Translations under genes and position numbers: made by a program
In this document: positions 1 through 9,384 of the stretch, piece after piece
Layout of the letters: each line of letters begins with the position of its first letter
Position numbering within the stretch: position 1 is the first letter of the stretch
DNA from: Caldilineaceae bacterium SB0664_bin_27
Lineage (GTDB): Bacteria; Chloroflexota; Anaerolineae; Caldilineales; Caldilineaceae
NCBI GenBank assembly: GCA_009838625.1
Contig: VXRG01000004.1
Coordinates: 1 to 64,000 of the forward strand
DNA length: 64,000 nucleotides
Reading direction: 5' to 3'
Notes under the pieces: generated by a model
What the model was told of the DNA's origin: nothing
Seen by the model: the letters and a program-made list of their open reading frames with translations, nothing else
Databases searched by the model: none

Positions 1-736
1 TCTCCTACTACAAGTCTACCCCCCTTCTGTCTCTCAAAAAATCTGGGATGCACCCGCATTTTTGGGGTGCAACCCAATGTTGGGGCGAACTTTCGTATAC
101 CTCCGGCAGCGCAAGCGCCGCCTCAAACCTCTGCCGTTCCACTAACCACTGCAGTTCTGTTCGCTGCAATTCTGTCCACTGCTGTTCCGCCCTTCGTCGA
201 CCCTCTGGCTAACTTCTGCAATGCTGGCAAACCGGATTAGATGCCATTGCCATGTGAAATCGGGCGCATCCCGGATTCCCTTTTTTGATCACACAATGAT
301 CACTCAAGAAATGGTGGTTTCAGCCCAGGCAACAATGCCGCCCCATCTGACAGAAAAAATATGGAGTATCGTACATCCCCCCTAAAGTGTGGACAAAACA
401 GGACAAAACAGGACATTACCCCCAAGTCATCCACCCTTGAGCCCTTAAACTGAACGGCTCCTTGACCTTTGTCAAATAAGCAATTTGCTCCCGCAAACTG
501 ACTACCCCCGCAAGGCCGCGCACTCTCGCCACCCATATTCTCAGTCAGTCGCCGTAGTCACTGACCCCTGCCCTGCCCAGCCCCATACGGGATGCACCAC
601 AGTCTTGAGTTTGCAGTAATTGGTTTTCACTGTTTGGTGGGAACGGTTATAGAGGGGTTGTTCAAACCGGACAGACCTCTAATTTGGGTCGGGCAGGCAT
701 GGTAAAGTGGGCGCTGGGGGTTGAAGCGAGGCTCGA
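1..736. other. Non-coding stretch with short repeats
   Basis: I find no convincing gene here; the 78-residue minus-strand ORF at 300-536 has no recognisable domain or ribosome-binding site. The stretch holds an inverted repeat TGCACCC/GGGTGCA near 50-73, a copy of a dispersed intergenic element around 39-100, and a 10-bp tandem repeat at 391-415. It lies downstream of the minus-strand SDR gene. Confidence 0.6.
391..415. repeat. 10-bp tandem repeat, 2.5 copies
   Basis: The unit GGACAAAACA occurs twice in full and then as GGACA. The 10-bp period is one helical turn. It lies in a gene-free region, and its role is unknown. Confidence 0.7.
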
Positions 737-1513
737 TCACATGCGCATGGTTTCGGTGTGGCCGTCGACGGCGAGGACCTGGCCGGCGATGCGGGCGCCG
801 CCTGCTGAGCAGAGGAAGAGAACGGTCTCGGCGACGTCATCTGCGTCAATTAGCGTACGCAACGAACTCTTCTGGCGAAATGCATCCCGGATCTCCTCGA
901 CGCTGACGCCGCGCGCGGCGGCCTTGGCGGCATAGACGCCTTCGATGCGCGGTCCCTGGACGGAACCGGGGCAGACGGCGTTGACGCGGATTCCGAAGGG
1001 GCCAAGCTCCATTGCCATGGTCTTGGTGAAGCCGACCAGGGCCCATTTGGAGGCCGCGTACGGTGCCCGTAGTGGGTAACCGTGGAGGCCCGCTGTGGAG
1101 CCGATGTTGATGATGGAGCCGCCGCCGCTTGCTTTGAGAAGGGGGATGGCGAGGCGTGAACAATAGAATGCGCCATTCAGGTTCACGTCGATCGTGCGCT
1201 GCCAGTCCTCGGGCGTGATGCTCTCAGTGTTTGCGGTTGGGCCGGAAATGCCGGCGTTGTTCACCAGCACATCCAGCCCGCCGAGGATCTGGACGACCTC
1301 TTGGAAGGCGGTTTCCATCTGGGCCGGGTCTGCCACGTCGGCGCGGACGCCGCGAAGCCCGTCGGAGGAGCCCTCCAGCCGGTTGAGAGCGGTTTCGTCT
1401 ACGTCACAGAGGCACACGAATGCGCCTGCCTGCAGGAAGCGATCGGCAATGGCCCGTCCGATTCCTGCGGCTGCGGCGGATACGAAGACCCGCTTGCCAG
1501 CAATTCCCTTCAT
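737..1513 (-). CDS. SDR family oxidoreductase
   Basis: A 258-residue classical short-chain dehydrogenase/reductase, probably a cytosolic NAD(P)-dependent alcohol or ketone oxidoreductase. It shows the NNAGI motif (about residue 86), a Ser-containing strand (IINIGSTAG) and the catalytic YAASK, followed by a PGSV-type segment. The family length is normal. The dinucleotide-binding turn is unusual: it reads SAAAAGIG instead of TGxxxGIG, so the first Gly is missing. It follows the phytanoyl-CoA dioxygenase-like gene by about 70 bp on the same strand, so the two may be cotranscribed. The substrate cannot be told from sequence. A strong ribosome-binding site is not evident. Confidence 0.88.
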   Translation of the reverse strand: MKGIAGKRVFVSAAAAGIGRAIADRFLQAGAFVCLCDVDETALNRLEGSSDGLRGVRADVADPAQMETAFQEVVQILGGLDVLVNNAGISGPTANTESITPEDWQRTIDVNLNGAFYCSRLAIPLLKASGGGSIINIGSTAGLHGYPLRAPYAASKWALVGFTKTMAMELGPFGIRVNAVCPGSVQGPRIEGVYAAKAAARGVSVEEIRDAFRQKSSLRTLIDADDVAETVLFLCSAGGARIAGQVLAVDGHTETMRM

Positions 1514-1580
1514 CTTCAGATTCTCACGACTCTAGCTGCCATGGCCGCAGCTGGGTCAGGGCCGCGCCATTCGCCGGCTG

Positions 1581-2384
1581 TTATCCGTATGCGCCGTGGG
1601 GCAGGAATCCCAGTAGCCGGCGCAGGCGGTCATCGGCGCCGGCGTAGACGTGCTCAGGCATGGTGTAGTTCATGAACGGGTAGTACTTATGGCCGACGAT
1701 GCGGCGGCCGTAAGTTACCTGGGTAATGTAACGAGTGCGCTGGCTGCGGTTAGGGCCGCCGCGGTGCCAGACCTGGTTATTGAAGAGGACCACGCTGCCG
1801 GCGGGTCCCAGGTTGTACTGGATGCGCTCTTCCCACTCGGTTCCGTCGAGTTGTCGGGAGGGGGGACTGGCGCCGAATAGATGTGATCCTGGAATGGTTT
1901 CGGTACCGCCGTGCTCGATTTCGATGACGTCGGTCAGGTAATAGTTGGCTGTGAAGAAGAGCACGGGCAGATGCACGTTGGACGGGGCGGCGCCGTCCTT
2001 AACAATATAGTGGGGCCGATCGTCCTGATGCCAGCCATCGAGTCCGCCGCCGGGAGGGGAGATAAATGAGTTGTTGTGGATGACGTGGCAGTCCGTCCCG
2101 ATAATCGCTTCGGCCAGTGAGACCATCGGCTCCATGTCGAACAGGCGCAGATTGGCTGCACTGGTCTCGAACAAGCGGTGGGCGAGGTGGGCGCGTTGGC
2201 TCTTGTTGTTAAGCCCGTTGGGATTGTCGCGCAGAGCGACGTCCAGATCGGCGCGCATCTGGTCGGTCCAGTCCGGCGGCAGCATATTGCGCAGGAAGAG
2301 ACAGCCTTCGCGATTAAACTGGTCCACCCAAGCGTCAATTTGCTCGTCGCTCACTTTTTTGCCTGCAAGATAGTCGGTAGCCAT
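1581..2384 (-). CDS. Phytanoyl-CoA dioxygenase family protein
   Basis: A 267-residue Fe(II)/2-oxoglutarate-dependent oxygenase of the PhyH type. The HxD iron motif is visible in WHQDDRPHY, the distal His in VWHRGG, and an Arg suited to 2-oxoglutarate binding follows in SQRTRY. The start ATG is preceded by AGGAGGGAAC at suitable distance. PhyH-like enzymes in such bacteria hydroxylate diverse small molecules and the substrate here is not predictable. The adjacent SDR could oxidise a hydroxylated product, which is inference from proximity only. Confidence 0.88.
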   Translation of the reverse strand: MATDYLAGKKVSDEQIDAWVDQFNREGCLFLRNMLPPDWTDQMRADLDVALRDNPNGLNNKSQRAHLAHRLFETSAANLRLFDMEPMVSLAEAIIGTDCHVIHNNSFISPPGGGLDGWHQDDRPHYIVKDGAAPSNVHLPVLFFTANYYLTDVIEIEHGGTETIPGSHLFGASPPSRQLDGTEWEERIQYNLGPAGSVVLFNNQVWHRGGPNRSQRTRYITQVTYGRRIVGHKYYPFMNYTMPEHVYAGADDRLRRLLGFLPHGAYG

Positions 2385-2470
2385 GGCTTTGTTCCCTCCT
2401 AGATTTCAATTTTCGGTTCGTGTCTAGCAGTCAGCCTGTTTTCGCAGGCTGGAAAGTACAAGTCAGACGA

Positions 2471-5400
2471 TCAAAATCCTTGCAGACGGCTGAGGTCGGC
2501 GACCGGCGCCGGGAGCCGGGCTATCCGCTGGATCAGGGCCTGGCGGGCCTGGCGCACTTCCTCTTCCTCGGCATTCACCAGCACGGCGTCAAAGTAGCTG
2601 TTGATGGGCGCCGCCAGTTCGGCCAGAACGCGGCCCAGGGATGCGGCGATGTCTGCGGCGCCGTTCAGTTGCGCGGCCGCGCTGTCACAGGCGCTGTGCA
2701 GCTCGTGTTCCACCTGCTCCTGGTAGGCAGCTGGTTGCAGTGGAAGTTTGCGGTCGAGGCCGCGGACGATGCGGGCACAGCGGGCGTAGGCGGTAAGGGT
2801 CTCTTCCCAGTCCGGGGAGGCGGCGGCCGCGGCCAGGTGATGGACGGCGCCGACGGCTGCAAAGGGGTCATCGCCGCGGGCGGCAAGTACGGCGTCGACG
2901 ACATCGGGCGGATGGCCGCTGTCGCGCAGTTTCCTTTCCAGGCGGCGAATGACGAAGTCGCGTGCGTTTCCGACAGCATCGTCAGAAAGAAGATCTCCAT
3001 ATTGTGAGGCAGCCTCCCCGAGGGCGGCGGTCAGGTCGAACGAGTGCTTGCCGACGGTAAGGGCGTTCACAATGCCCAGTGCGGCGCGGCGCAGGCCAAA
3101 AGGATCGGCGCTGCCGCTGGGTGTGACGCCGACGCCGAAGAGGCCTACCAGGCTGTCCAATTTGTCGGCGAGGCTTAGGGCAAGGCCTGCTTTGCTCATG
3201 GGGATGCTATCGCCGTCGTAGCGGGGCAGGTAGTGTTCGCGAATGGCCTGGGCGACAGCGGGTCGTTCGCCGCTTTCTAGGGCATAGATCTCGCCCATAA
3301 TCCCTTGAAGGCTGGTCATCTCGACAACCATAGAGGTCACCAGATCGGTCTTGCAGAGAGCTGCTGCCAGGCGGGAAGTCTCAACATCTTCGTTGCCAGC
3401 GCCGAGCAAGTGGGCGATGAGGGGGGCCAGGGACTGCAGGCGGCCTGCTTTCTCGAGCATTGACCCGAGTTTAGCGTGGAAAGTGAGTGTTTCCAGTCGC
3501 CGGGTATAGGTGTCGAGGGGCTTGGCCGTATCCTGGTTATAGAAGAACTCGGCATCAGCGTAGCGAGCCCGGATGACGCCCTCGTTGCCCTGGCGCACCA
3601 CATCGGGGTGTTCCAGAGCGTCGGCGTTGGCTATTGTCACGAAGCGGGGCGCCAGAGAGGGCGCGCAGTCCGGGTCGTTGGCTTTGGCAAGGACCGGGAA
3701 GTAGCGCTGGTGCTTCTTCATCACGGCAGTAAGAATCGGTGGCGGCAGGTCCAGGTAGCGGGTCTCGAAGGAACCCAGGACGGCCTGAGGCGCCTCCACA
3801 AGGTCGCTGACCTCGTCCAGAAGTTCCTCGTCCGCCTCCCAATCGTAGACGCCGGGAGGCAACGTGGAGGCTTCTGGCGTTTCGAGGTCGCGGGCGCGCG
3901 CGGCGGCCTTCTGCACGGCGGCGGCGATGAGGCGGCGGCGGTCTTGGCGGTCAAGCTGGATGCCCTGGTCGGCCGCGGCGGCGAAGTAGGTGTCGGCATC
4001 GGCGATGGTGAAGGTGGTGAATTCGCCGGCAGGCAGGCGGGCCTGGGCGTCGCGGAAGCGGGGACCGCGGCTTTCGCGCCCGCTGCTGACATTGGCCCAG
4101 GACATGGGGATGACCTCTGACCCGTGAAGCGCGACGATCCAGCGAAGAGGGCGGGGATAGCTCTTGTTGCTGCGATTCCAGCGCATTGTCCTGCCCCACT
4201 GCATGCCGTCGAGTAGGTCTTCGATGAGTTGCGGCAGGACGGCGGCGGCGGGTTCGCCTTTCAGTTGGGTCACGGCGTAGACATAGTTGTCACGCACGAC
4301 GAGTTCTGAGGGTTCGACACCCTGGCCGCGGGCGAAACCTGCGGCGGCCCTTGTGGGCTGGCCGTCGGCGTCGAAGGCGCGGTCCGCGGGCGGTCCGCGG
4401 CGTTCCAGGGTCTCGTCCTGCTGGCGCGGGCTGAGCCCCCGGATGTGCGCCACGAGACGGCGAGCGGTACCGGAGACGGTTAGGTCTTTGTAGGTCAGGC
4501 GGGCCTGCTCCAGGAGTTCGCGCAGCCGCAGTTCCAATTGGTGGATGCCCACAGGAACATCGCCTGCTGGCAGCTCTTCGCTTCCCAGCTCGATGAGCAG
4601 CGACCGGGGCCCGTCTACCTGGGCGGGTGAGGCCTCCGCTTTTTCGCTGACCGTCCCATCACCTTCATTGCTCCCCCCGCCGTTCTCCAGCCAGGGATAT
4701 TCCTCGCGCTGGCGTTGTTCGACATAGAGCTCGGAGATTCGTCGGGCCTGGCTGCGCATGGCGGCGAAAAATTTGGCTCGTTCGGTGACGCCGATGGCGC
4801 CGCGTGTGTCGAGAATGTTGAAGGCCTGGCTCTGGCGGAGTACGTAGTCGTGGGCGGGGGCGACGAGGCCGCGCTCGATGCAGGCATCGGCCTCGGCGTG
4901 ATAAAGATCGCACAGGGTACGCTGGCGTCCGACGTCGGCCAGCTCGAAATTGTAGATACAGTGTTCGATCTCCTGCTGGCGGTAGATTTCGCCGTAGGTG
5001 TGGACGCCGTCGAAGTCGATCGACCAGACCTCGGTCCGCTGCTGGAGATACATAACGATGCGCTCCAGCCCGTAGGTGATCTCGACGCTGACGGGGTCGA
5101 GGCTGACACCGCCAGCCTGCTGGAAGTAGGTGAACTGGGTAATCTCCTGGCCATCGAGCCAGACTTCCCAACCGAGACCCCAGGCCCCGAGTGCAGGGGA
5201 CTCCCAGTTGTCTTCGACGAATCGGATGTCGTGGCGGTCACGCTGCAGGCCGATGGCTTCCAGGCTGCTCAGATAGAGCTCCTGTGGGTTACCGGGGTCC
5301 GGTTTGAGGATCACCTGGTACTGGGTGTGCATCTGCATGCGGTTGGGGTTTTCGGCGTAGCGGCCGTCGTCGGCGCGGAATGAGGGCTCGACATAGGCGA

Positions 5401-5560
5401 CGTTCCAGGGTTCAGGGCCGAGCACGCGCAGGACGGTGGCCGGATTCATGGTACCGGCGCCCAGTTTTTCGCTGTGGGGCTGCCAGATCTGGCAGCCGTG
5501 CGCGGCCCAGTATTCGTGCAGACGGCGGATCGTTTCCTGCATTGAGGGGGTATCAGGCAT
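2471..5560 (-). CDS. glyS: Glycine--tRNA ligase, fused alpha and beta subunits
   Basis: A 1029-residue cytosolic glycyl-tRNA synthetase that charges tRNA-Gly. Residues about 1-290 are the GlyQ catalytic subunit ([36 protein letters not shown]). A low-complexity linker rich in Gly, Glu and Ser follows at about 290-315. Residues 316-1029 are GlyS ([32 protein letters not shown]), with the helical and anticodon-binding C-terminus. The subunits are normally separate proteins of about 300 and 690 residues, so the ORF equals both joined. Such fusions are known in a few bacterial groups, for example chlamydiae. A second Met at residue 7 is an alternative start. Confidence 0.95.
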   Translation of the reverse strand: MPDTPSMQETIRRLHEYWAAHGCQIWQPHSEKLGAGTMNPATVLRVLGPEPWNVAYVEPSFRADDGRYAENPNRMQMHTQYQVILKPDPGNPQELYLSSLEAIGLQRDRHDIRFVEDNWESPALGAWGLGWEVWLDGQEITQFTYFQQAGGVSLDPVSVEITYGLERIVMYLQQRTEVWSIDFDGVHTYGEIYRQQEIEHCIYNFELADVGRQRTLCDLYHAEADACIERGLVAPAHDYVLRQSQAFNILDTRGAIGVTERAKFFAAMRSQARRISELYVEQRQREEYPWLENGGGSNEGDGTVSEKAEASPAQVDGPRSLLIELGSEELPAGDVPVGIHQLELRLRELLEQARLTYKDLTVSGTARRLVAHIRGLSPRQQDETLERRGPPADRAFDADGQPTRAAAGFARGQGVEPSELVVRDNYVYAVTQLKGEPAAAVLPQLIEDLLDGMQWGRTMRWNRSNKSYPRPLRWIVALHGSEVIPMSWANVSSGRESRGPRFRDAQARLPAGEFTTFTIADADTYFAAAADQGIQLDRQDRRRLIAAAVQKAAARARDLETPEASTLPPGVYDWEADEELLDEVSDLVEAPQAVLGSFETRYLDLPPPILTAVMKKHQRYFPVLAKANDPDCAPSLAPRFVTIANADALEHPDVVRQGNEGVIRARYADAEFFYNQDTAKPLDTYTRRLETLTFHAKLGSMLEKAGRLQSLAPLIAHLLGAGNEDVETSRLAAALCKTDLVTSMVVEMTSLQGIMGEIYALESGERPAVAQAIREHYLPRYDGDSIPMSKAGLALSLADKLDSLVGLFGVGVTPSGSADPFGLRRAALGIVNALTVGKHSFDLTAALGEAASQYGDLLSDDAVGNARDFVIRRLERKLRDSGHPPDVVDAVLAARGDDPFAAVGAVHHLAAAAASPDWEETLTAYARCARIVRGLDRKLPLQPAAYQEQVEHELHSACDSAAAQLNGAADIAASLGRVLAELAAPINSYFDAVLVNAEEEEVRQARQALIQRIARLPAPVADLSRLQGF

Positions 5561-5622
5561 TGCTCAACTCGATGGTGGCGGCATGAATGTGGTGGTTCGG
5601 GATTTTTGAATGACTGTTCATG

Positions 5623-6768
5623 TCAACTGGCATTCACGACAAAGCCGCTTTCATTCACGGCTTGCTTGAAGAGGCTTTCATCCAGTTTAAGGCCGAAACC
5701 GGGCGCGTCCGGCAGCCAGACATAACCATCTTTCACTGAGTAGGCGGATGTGTCCAGGCCGGGCGTCGTGAGCTCATCCCATTCGACGAAAGCAAACTGT
5801 TCGACGGCGGATGCTAGATGGCCGGAGACGAAATTGCCCAGATGGCGTCCATAGTGATGGGGCGCGGTGCGAACGTTCCAGGCGTCCAGTTTGGGCGCAG
5901 TTTGCAGCCACTTTGTCATGCCGTAGCTGAATATGTCGTATTGCACAACGTCGACGATCCCTCTGCGGGCGTAGTCCAGCAGATGAGGCGAGGCGGCTCC
6001 TTCGCCGTCGGCGATGAGGATGGACAGACCCTCTTGTGAGACCCAGGCGTGCAGATCCTCGTAAAGCTCGTCATCCTCGTGGAAGGCTTCCTCGATCCAG
6101 AAAATGTTGCAGTCGGCAGTTTCGCTCAGGATGTGCTTGGCGATATTTAGTGTATAGCCGTTGTTGGCATCGATGAGGATAGCGGAGTCGGGGCCGACAG
6201 CGGCGCGCACGGCCCGAACGACGGCTATGTCGCGGCGGTTGCCTTCCTCAAGAGGCATGTGGCGGGCGCCGCGGCCTACTTTGATTTTGAAGGCGCGGTG
6301 TCCGTTCTCGTATCCGAAGCGGGCTTCCGAGGCGATCAGGGCCGCGCCCTCGTCGTCGGTGGAAAGGTGCAGGTCGTCGATCAACAAGGTGGTGTCGTAG
6401 CAAGGCACGCGCAGGGGCTCTGTAACTTTCCTGCCGGCGCGATCTGCCAGGATCTGGTAGACAGGGCGACCTGTGCGCTGACCGAGCAGGTCCCAGAGTG
6501 GGCTCTCAATGGCGAAAGCGCTTGGGTCGACACCTTTTTCGACAGTTATCAGGTCGTTCAGGGACGAGCCGAGAAACAGTTCGGCCTGCTGGCTGGTCAG
6601 ATTGCTGAGACCGAAACCGGCAGATCCGTCGGCGGTTGAAATGCGCGCAAGGGGAATGGACGCTTCCCACCCGTGGTCGTCCCTTTTGCGCGCGTTGTAA
6701 CCGGCAAGGCGGGGTCGGCGGCCCGTCAGGGTACCCCATTCGATTGAAGCAATTCGCGTGCCCCGCAT
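5623..6768 (-). CDS. Enolase-superfamily (mandelate racemase/muconate lactonizing) enzyme, copy 1
   Basis: A 381-residue enolase-superfamily enzyme, likely a sugar-acid dehydratase or epimerase acting by Mg2+-assisted proton abstraction. Visible residues are KIKVG (Lys base, about 170), ILIDANNGY and FWIEEAFHED (metal ligands), ADGEG (third ligand) and APHHYG (His base). I start at the ATG at 6768 because GCAGGAG lies 8 nt upstream; the longer ORF uses a GTG that lies before that site. It is a tandem paralog of the next gene upstream (6900-8042), with near-identical length and motifs, and is probably the last gene of a four-gene catabolic unit. Substrate unknown. Confidence 0.88.
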   Translation of the reverse strand: MRGTRIASIEWGTLTGRRPRLAGYNARKRDDHGWEASIPLARISTADGSAGFGLSNLTSQQAELFLGSSLNDLITVEKGVDPSAFAIESPLWDLLGQRTGRPVYQILADRAGRKVTEPLRVPCYDTTLLIDDLHLSTDDEGAALIASEARFGYENGHRAFKIKVGRGARHMPLEEGNRRDIAVVRAVRAAVGPDSAILIDANNGYTLNIAKHILSETADCNIFWIEEAFHEDDELYEDLHAWVSQEGLSILIADGEGAASPHLLDYARRGIVDVVQYDIFSYGMTKWLQTAPKLDAWNVRTAPHHYGRHLGNFVSGHLASAVEQFAFVEWDELTTPGLDTSAYSVKDGYVWLPDAPGFGLKLDESLFKQAVNESGFVVNAS

Positions 6769-6899
6769 TTGCGAAACTCCTGCCACTTTCGGTCAGTTAT
6801 CGGGAATTGTAGAAAAGATTGTGCACCAGCGCCAATATGTTGCTCTGCCTGTGTTGAAAAAACAACTGAATCAGTGTGAAATGGTCGGAGCCGGCGCCG

Positions 6900-8042
6900 T
6901 CAATGTTGAACGGCAAAGCCGTTGGAGGCGACAGCTTGCTGGAAGAGTTCCTCATCCAGTTGCAGCGCAAAACCGGGCCCGTCGGGCATGCGCACGTGTC
7001 CTTCTTCCACCTGGTAGGCGGAGCCGTCGAGCCCGGGCGTGGAGCACTCGTCCCATTCGATGAAGAGAAAGCCGTCGACGGCGGCGGCGAGATGGCCGGA
7101 GACATAGTTGCCTATGTGGCGCCCGTAGTGATGGGGCGCGGTCTTTACATTCCACTCGTCCAGGCGGGCGCCGGTCTCGAGCCAACTGGTCATGCCGTGA
7201 CTGAAGATATCGTACTGGATGATGTCGACGAAGCCGTCGCGGGCGTAGTCGAGGAGCATGGGGGAGGCGAGGCCCTCGCCGTCGGCTATGTTTGTTGACA
7301 GACCCTCCCTCTCGATCCAGTCATGCAGGTCTTCATAGAGTGCCCCGTCTTCATGAAAAGCTTCTTCGAGCCAGAAGACGTTACAGTCGGCGGTTTCGGC
7401 CAGGATCTGCTTGGAGATGTTCAGATTGTAGCCGTTATTGGCGTCGATGAGGATGGCGGCGTCAGGGCCGACTTCAGCGCGCACGGCCCGGATCACGGCC
7501 ACATCGCGGCGATTGCCTTCGAGAAGGGGCATGTGGCGGGCGCCGCGGCCTACCTTGATTTTGAAGGAGCGGTGGCCGTGCTCATAGCCGAAGCGGGCTT
7601 CGGAGGCGATGAGAGCTGCGCCTTCTTCGTCGGTTGAGAGGTGCAGGTCGTCAATATAGAGGGAGGTGTCGTAGCAGCGAACCAGCGGGGGCTCAGCAAC
7701 GGTCCTGCCGGCCGCCTCAGCCAGGAGTTGGTAGACGGGGCGGCCCGTGCGCTGGCCCTGCAGGTCCCACAACGGGAACTCCAGGGAAGCGGCTTGCGGC
7801 GCTACTCCATTCGCGGGGTCGATGAGGTCCTCAACGCGTTCGCCGAGATAGGCGTGTGCTTCCTGCTGGGACAAGGGCCGGCAGGCGCCGAATCCCGTTG
7901 TTCCGTCGGACGTGGCAATCCGGGCCAGGGGCACCTGGACTTCATTGCCGTGAACGGGCCCGCGAGAGTTGCAGCCGGCCTGTCGCGGGCGCTGGCCCAC
8001 GAGCGTGCCCCATTCGATGGCGGAAATCGTGGCACTGTTCAT
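6900..8042 (-). CDS. Enolase-superfamily (mandelate racemase/muconate lactonizing) enzyme, copy 2
   Basis: A 380-residue paralog of the downstream gene, with the same catalytic set: KIKVGRG, ILIDANNGY, FWLEEAFHED, ADGEG and APHHYG. The ATG at 8042 has a strong AAGGAGG about 10 nt upstream. Many segments match copy 1 nearly word for word (TDEEGAALIASEARFGYEHG), so the pair arose by tandem duplication and has begun to diverge, mostly at the N-terminal capping domain and the C-terminus where specificity loops lie. It follows two epimerase genes on the same strand. A sugar-acid dehydratase role is inference. Confidence 0.88.
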   Translation of the reverse strand: MNSATISAIEWGTLVGQRPRQAGCNSRGPVHGNEVQVPLARIATSDGTTGFGACRPLSQQEAHAYLGERVEDLIDPANGVAPQAASLEFPLWDLQGQRTGRPVYQLLAEAAGRTVAEPPLVRCYDTSLYIDDLHLSTDEEGAALIASEARFGYEHGHRSFKIKVGRGARHMPLLEGNRRDVAVIRAVRAEVGPDAAILIDANNGYNLNISKQILAETADCNVFWLEEAFHEDGALYEDLHDWIEREGLSTNIADGEGLASPMLLDYARDGFVDIIQYDIFSHGMTSWLETGARLDEWNVKTAPHHYGRHIGNYVSGHLAAAVDGFLFIEWDECSTPGLDGSAYQVEEGHVRMPDGPGFALQLDEELFQQAVASNGFAVQH

Positions 8043-8109
8043 CTAGAGTATTCCTCCTTCTTTCAGAATTTGGGCTCCCCACTTCAGGGCGGAGGGCAAG
8101 GGCAGCGCT

Positions 8110-9168
8110 TCAGCTTTCCCCGTAGCGTACACCGGTTGGGACGACGTCGGTCTCCTCACCGCGACGGATGGCTTCGGCGGTCTCGACGACATTGACAAGG
8201 TCGTGCTTGGGTTGGAAGCCGAGACGGGTCTGAATTTTGGTCAGATCCAGAGTGAAGTAGTTCGCCTCAGGCAGACGGGCGTCGGCATAACTGAGGCCGT
8301 AGCGTTCGGCCAGCCAGGGGACGGCTTCTCCCCAGTCAATGATAGCGGCGCCTCCTAACGTAAACTCTTCGCCGACGGCCTCCTCTTTTTCGATGCCCAA
8401 AATAAGGCCGCGGGCGATGTCGCGCACATCGCAGAAGTGCTGTTTATGGGGGACGCCATTGGGGTTGCGGCTGAGAAGGAGTTGATCTTCGCCGGTCCAC
8501 TGGGCCCTGAGGTCGTCGAGCAACGCCTGCTGTTCGGGATCGCTGCCGTTCATGGATTTGTAGCGGTCGTATGCGGCACTGAAGGCAAGGCGCATCGGGA
8601 TGCCGGCCTCGTTGAAGAATTCGCTCGGTTCGAGTACGGTGGCGAAACGAAATGAGGTCGAGGGCACCTGGTACTGGTAGTAGTAGGCCATGGCAAGCTC
8701 TTCGCCGATCCATTTCGTGAGGAAGTAGGGCATTTGGTGGTACTGGGCCACCATGTCCTCGGTGATAGGCTCTTCGAAGTATCGGCCGTAGTCCTCCAGC
8801 TTCCAGTAGACGGCCTCGGTACAGGCGTAGATGAAGCGGTGGAGGTTAGGGCAATCAGTGCGAACGCTTTCGAGGAGATTGAGCGTCCCCATGGCGTTGA
8901 TGTCCAGGTACTGGCGGTTGTCGAAGGGACCGCCGAAGGCTGCTGCGATGTGGTAGATTACATCCACCCCTTTTACGGCGTTGCGGACGTCCTCCAGGTT
9001 GCGCAGGTCCCCTGTCACGGTTTCCACTTTGGCAAAGGCATCCAGTTTATGTGCGCGGCTGGCGTCGCCAGGATAGACGAGCGAACGGACGTCGTGCCCT
9101 TTGTCCAGGAGACGAGTGACAAGATTGGCGCCGATGCGGCCCGTGCCGCCGGTTACCAGGATTTTCAT
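8110..9168 (-). CDS. NAD(P)-dependent epimerase/dehydratase family protein, copy 1
   Basis: A 352-residue extended SDR. It begins with the Rossmann motif GGTGRIG and has the catalytic YFLTK (YxxxK) near residue 150, an AAAF segment after the DVIYHIA strand, and a C-terminal substrate domain (VRYG end). The Ser/Thr of the triad lies in YACTEAVYW. The start is ATG with AAAGG upstream. It is a tandem paralog of 9385-10443, with identical length and collinear motifs. The context with two enolase-superfamily enzymes suggests oxidation or epimerisation of a sugar or sugar acid; the exact reaction is unknown. Confidence 0.87.
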   Translation of the reverse strand: MKILVTGGTGRIGANLVTRLLDKGHDVRSLVYPGDASRAHKLDAFAKVETVTGDLRNLEDVRNAVKGVDVIYHIAAAFGGPFDNRQYLDINAMGTLNLLESVRTDCPNLHRFIYACTEAVYWKLEDYGRYFEEPITEDMVAQYHQMPYFLTKWIGEELAMAYYYQYQVPSTSFRFATVLEPSEFFNEAGIPMRLAFSAAYDRYKSMNGSDPEQQALLDDLRAQWTGEDQLLLSRNPNGVPHKQHFCDVRDIARGLILGIEKEEAVGEEFTLGGAAIIDWGEAVPWLAERYGLSYADARLPEANYFTLDLTKIQTRLGFQPKHDLVNVVETAEAIRRGEETDVVPTGVRYGES

Positions 9169-9384
9169 TGCGGGACCTTTCGGATTCTCGAATTCAAGGT
9201 TCTTGGTTTCTCAGAAACTCTTGAGAAAAAAAGCTGTCCGCTGAACATTGGATAAGCTCTTGTAAACGACAGTTGACTAAGTAGCCAGTTGCCTATTATC
9301 CGGCACCTGTTTCCCCCTGCCAAACCGGCCGGTCGACTTCGCTGTGTGGATACACGCCTTCTCGAAGAGGCGGCTGGCCAAGCT

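Noticed and set aside
300-536. 78-residue minus-strand ORF
   Set aside because: No recognisable domain, no ribosome-binding site and a low-complexity tandem repeat inside it.
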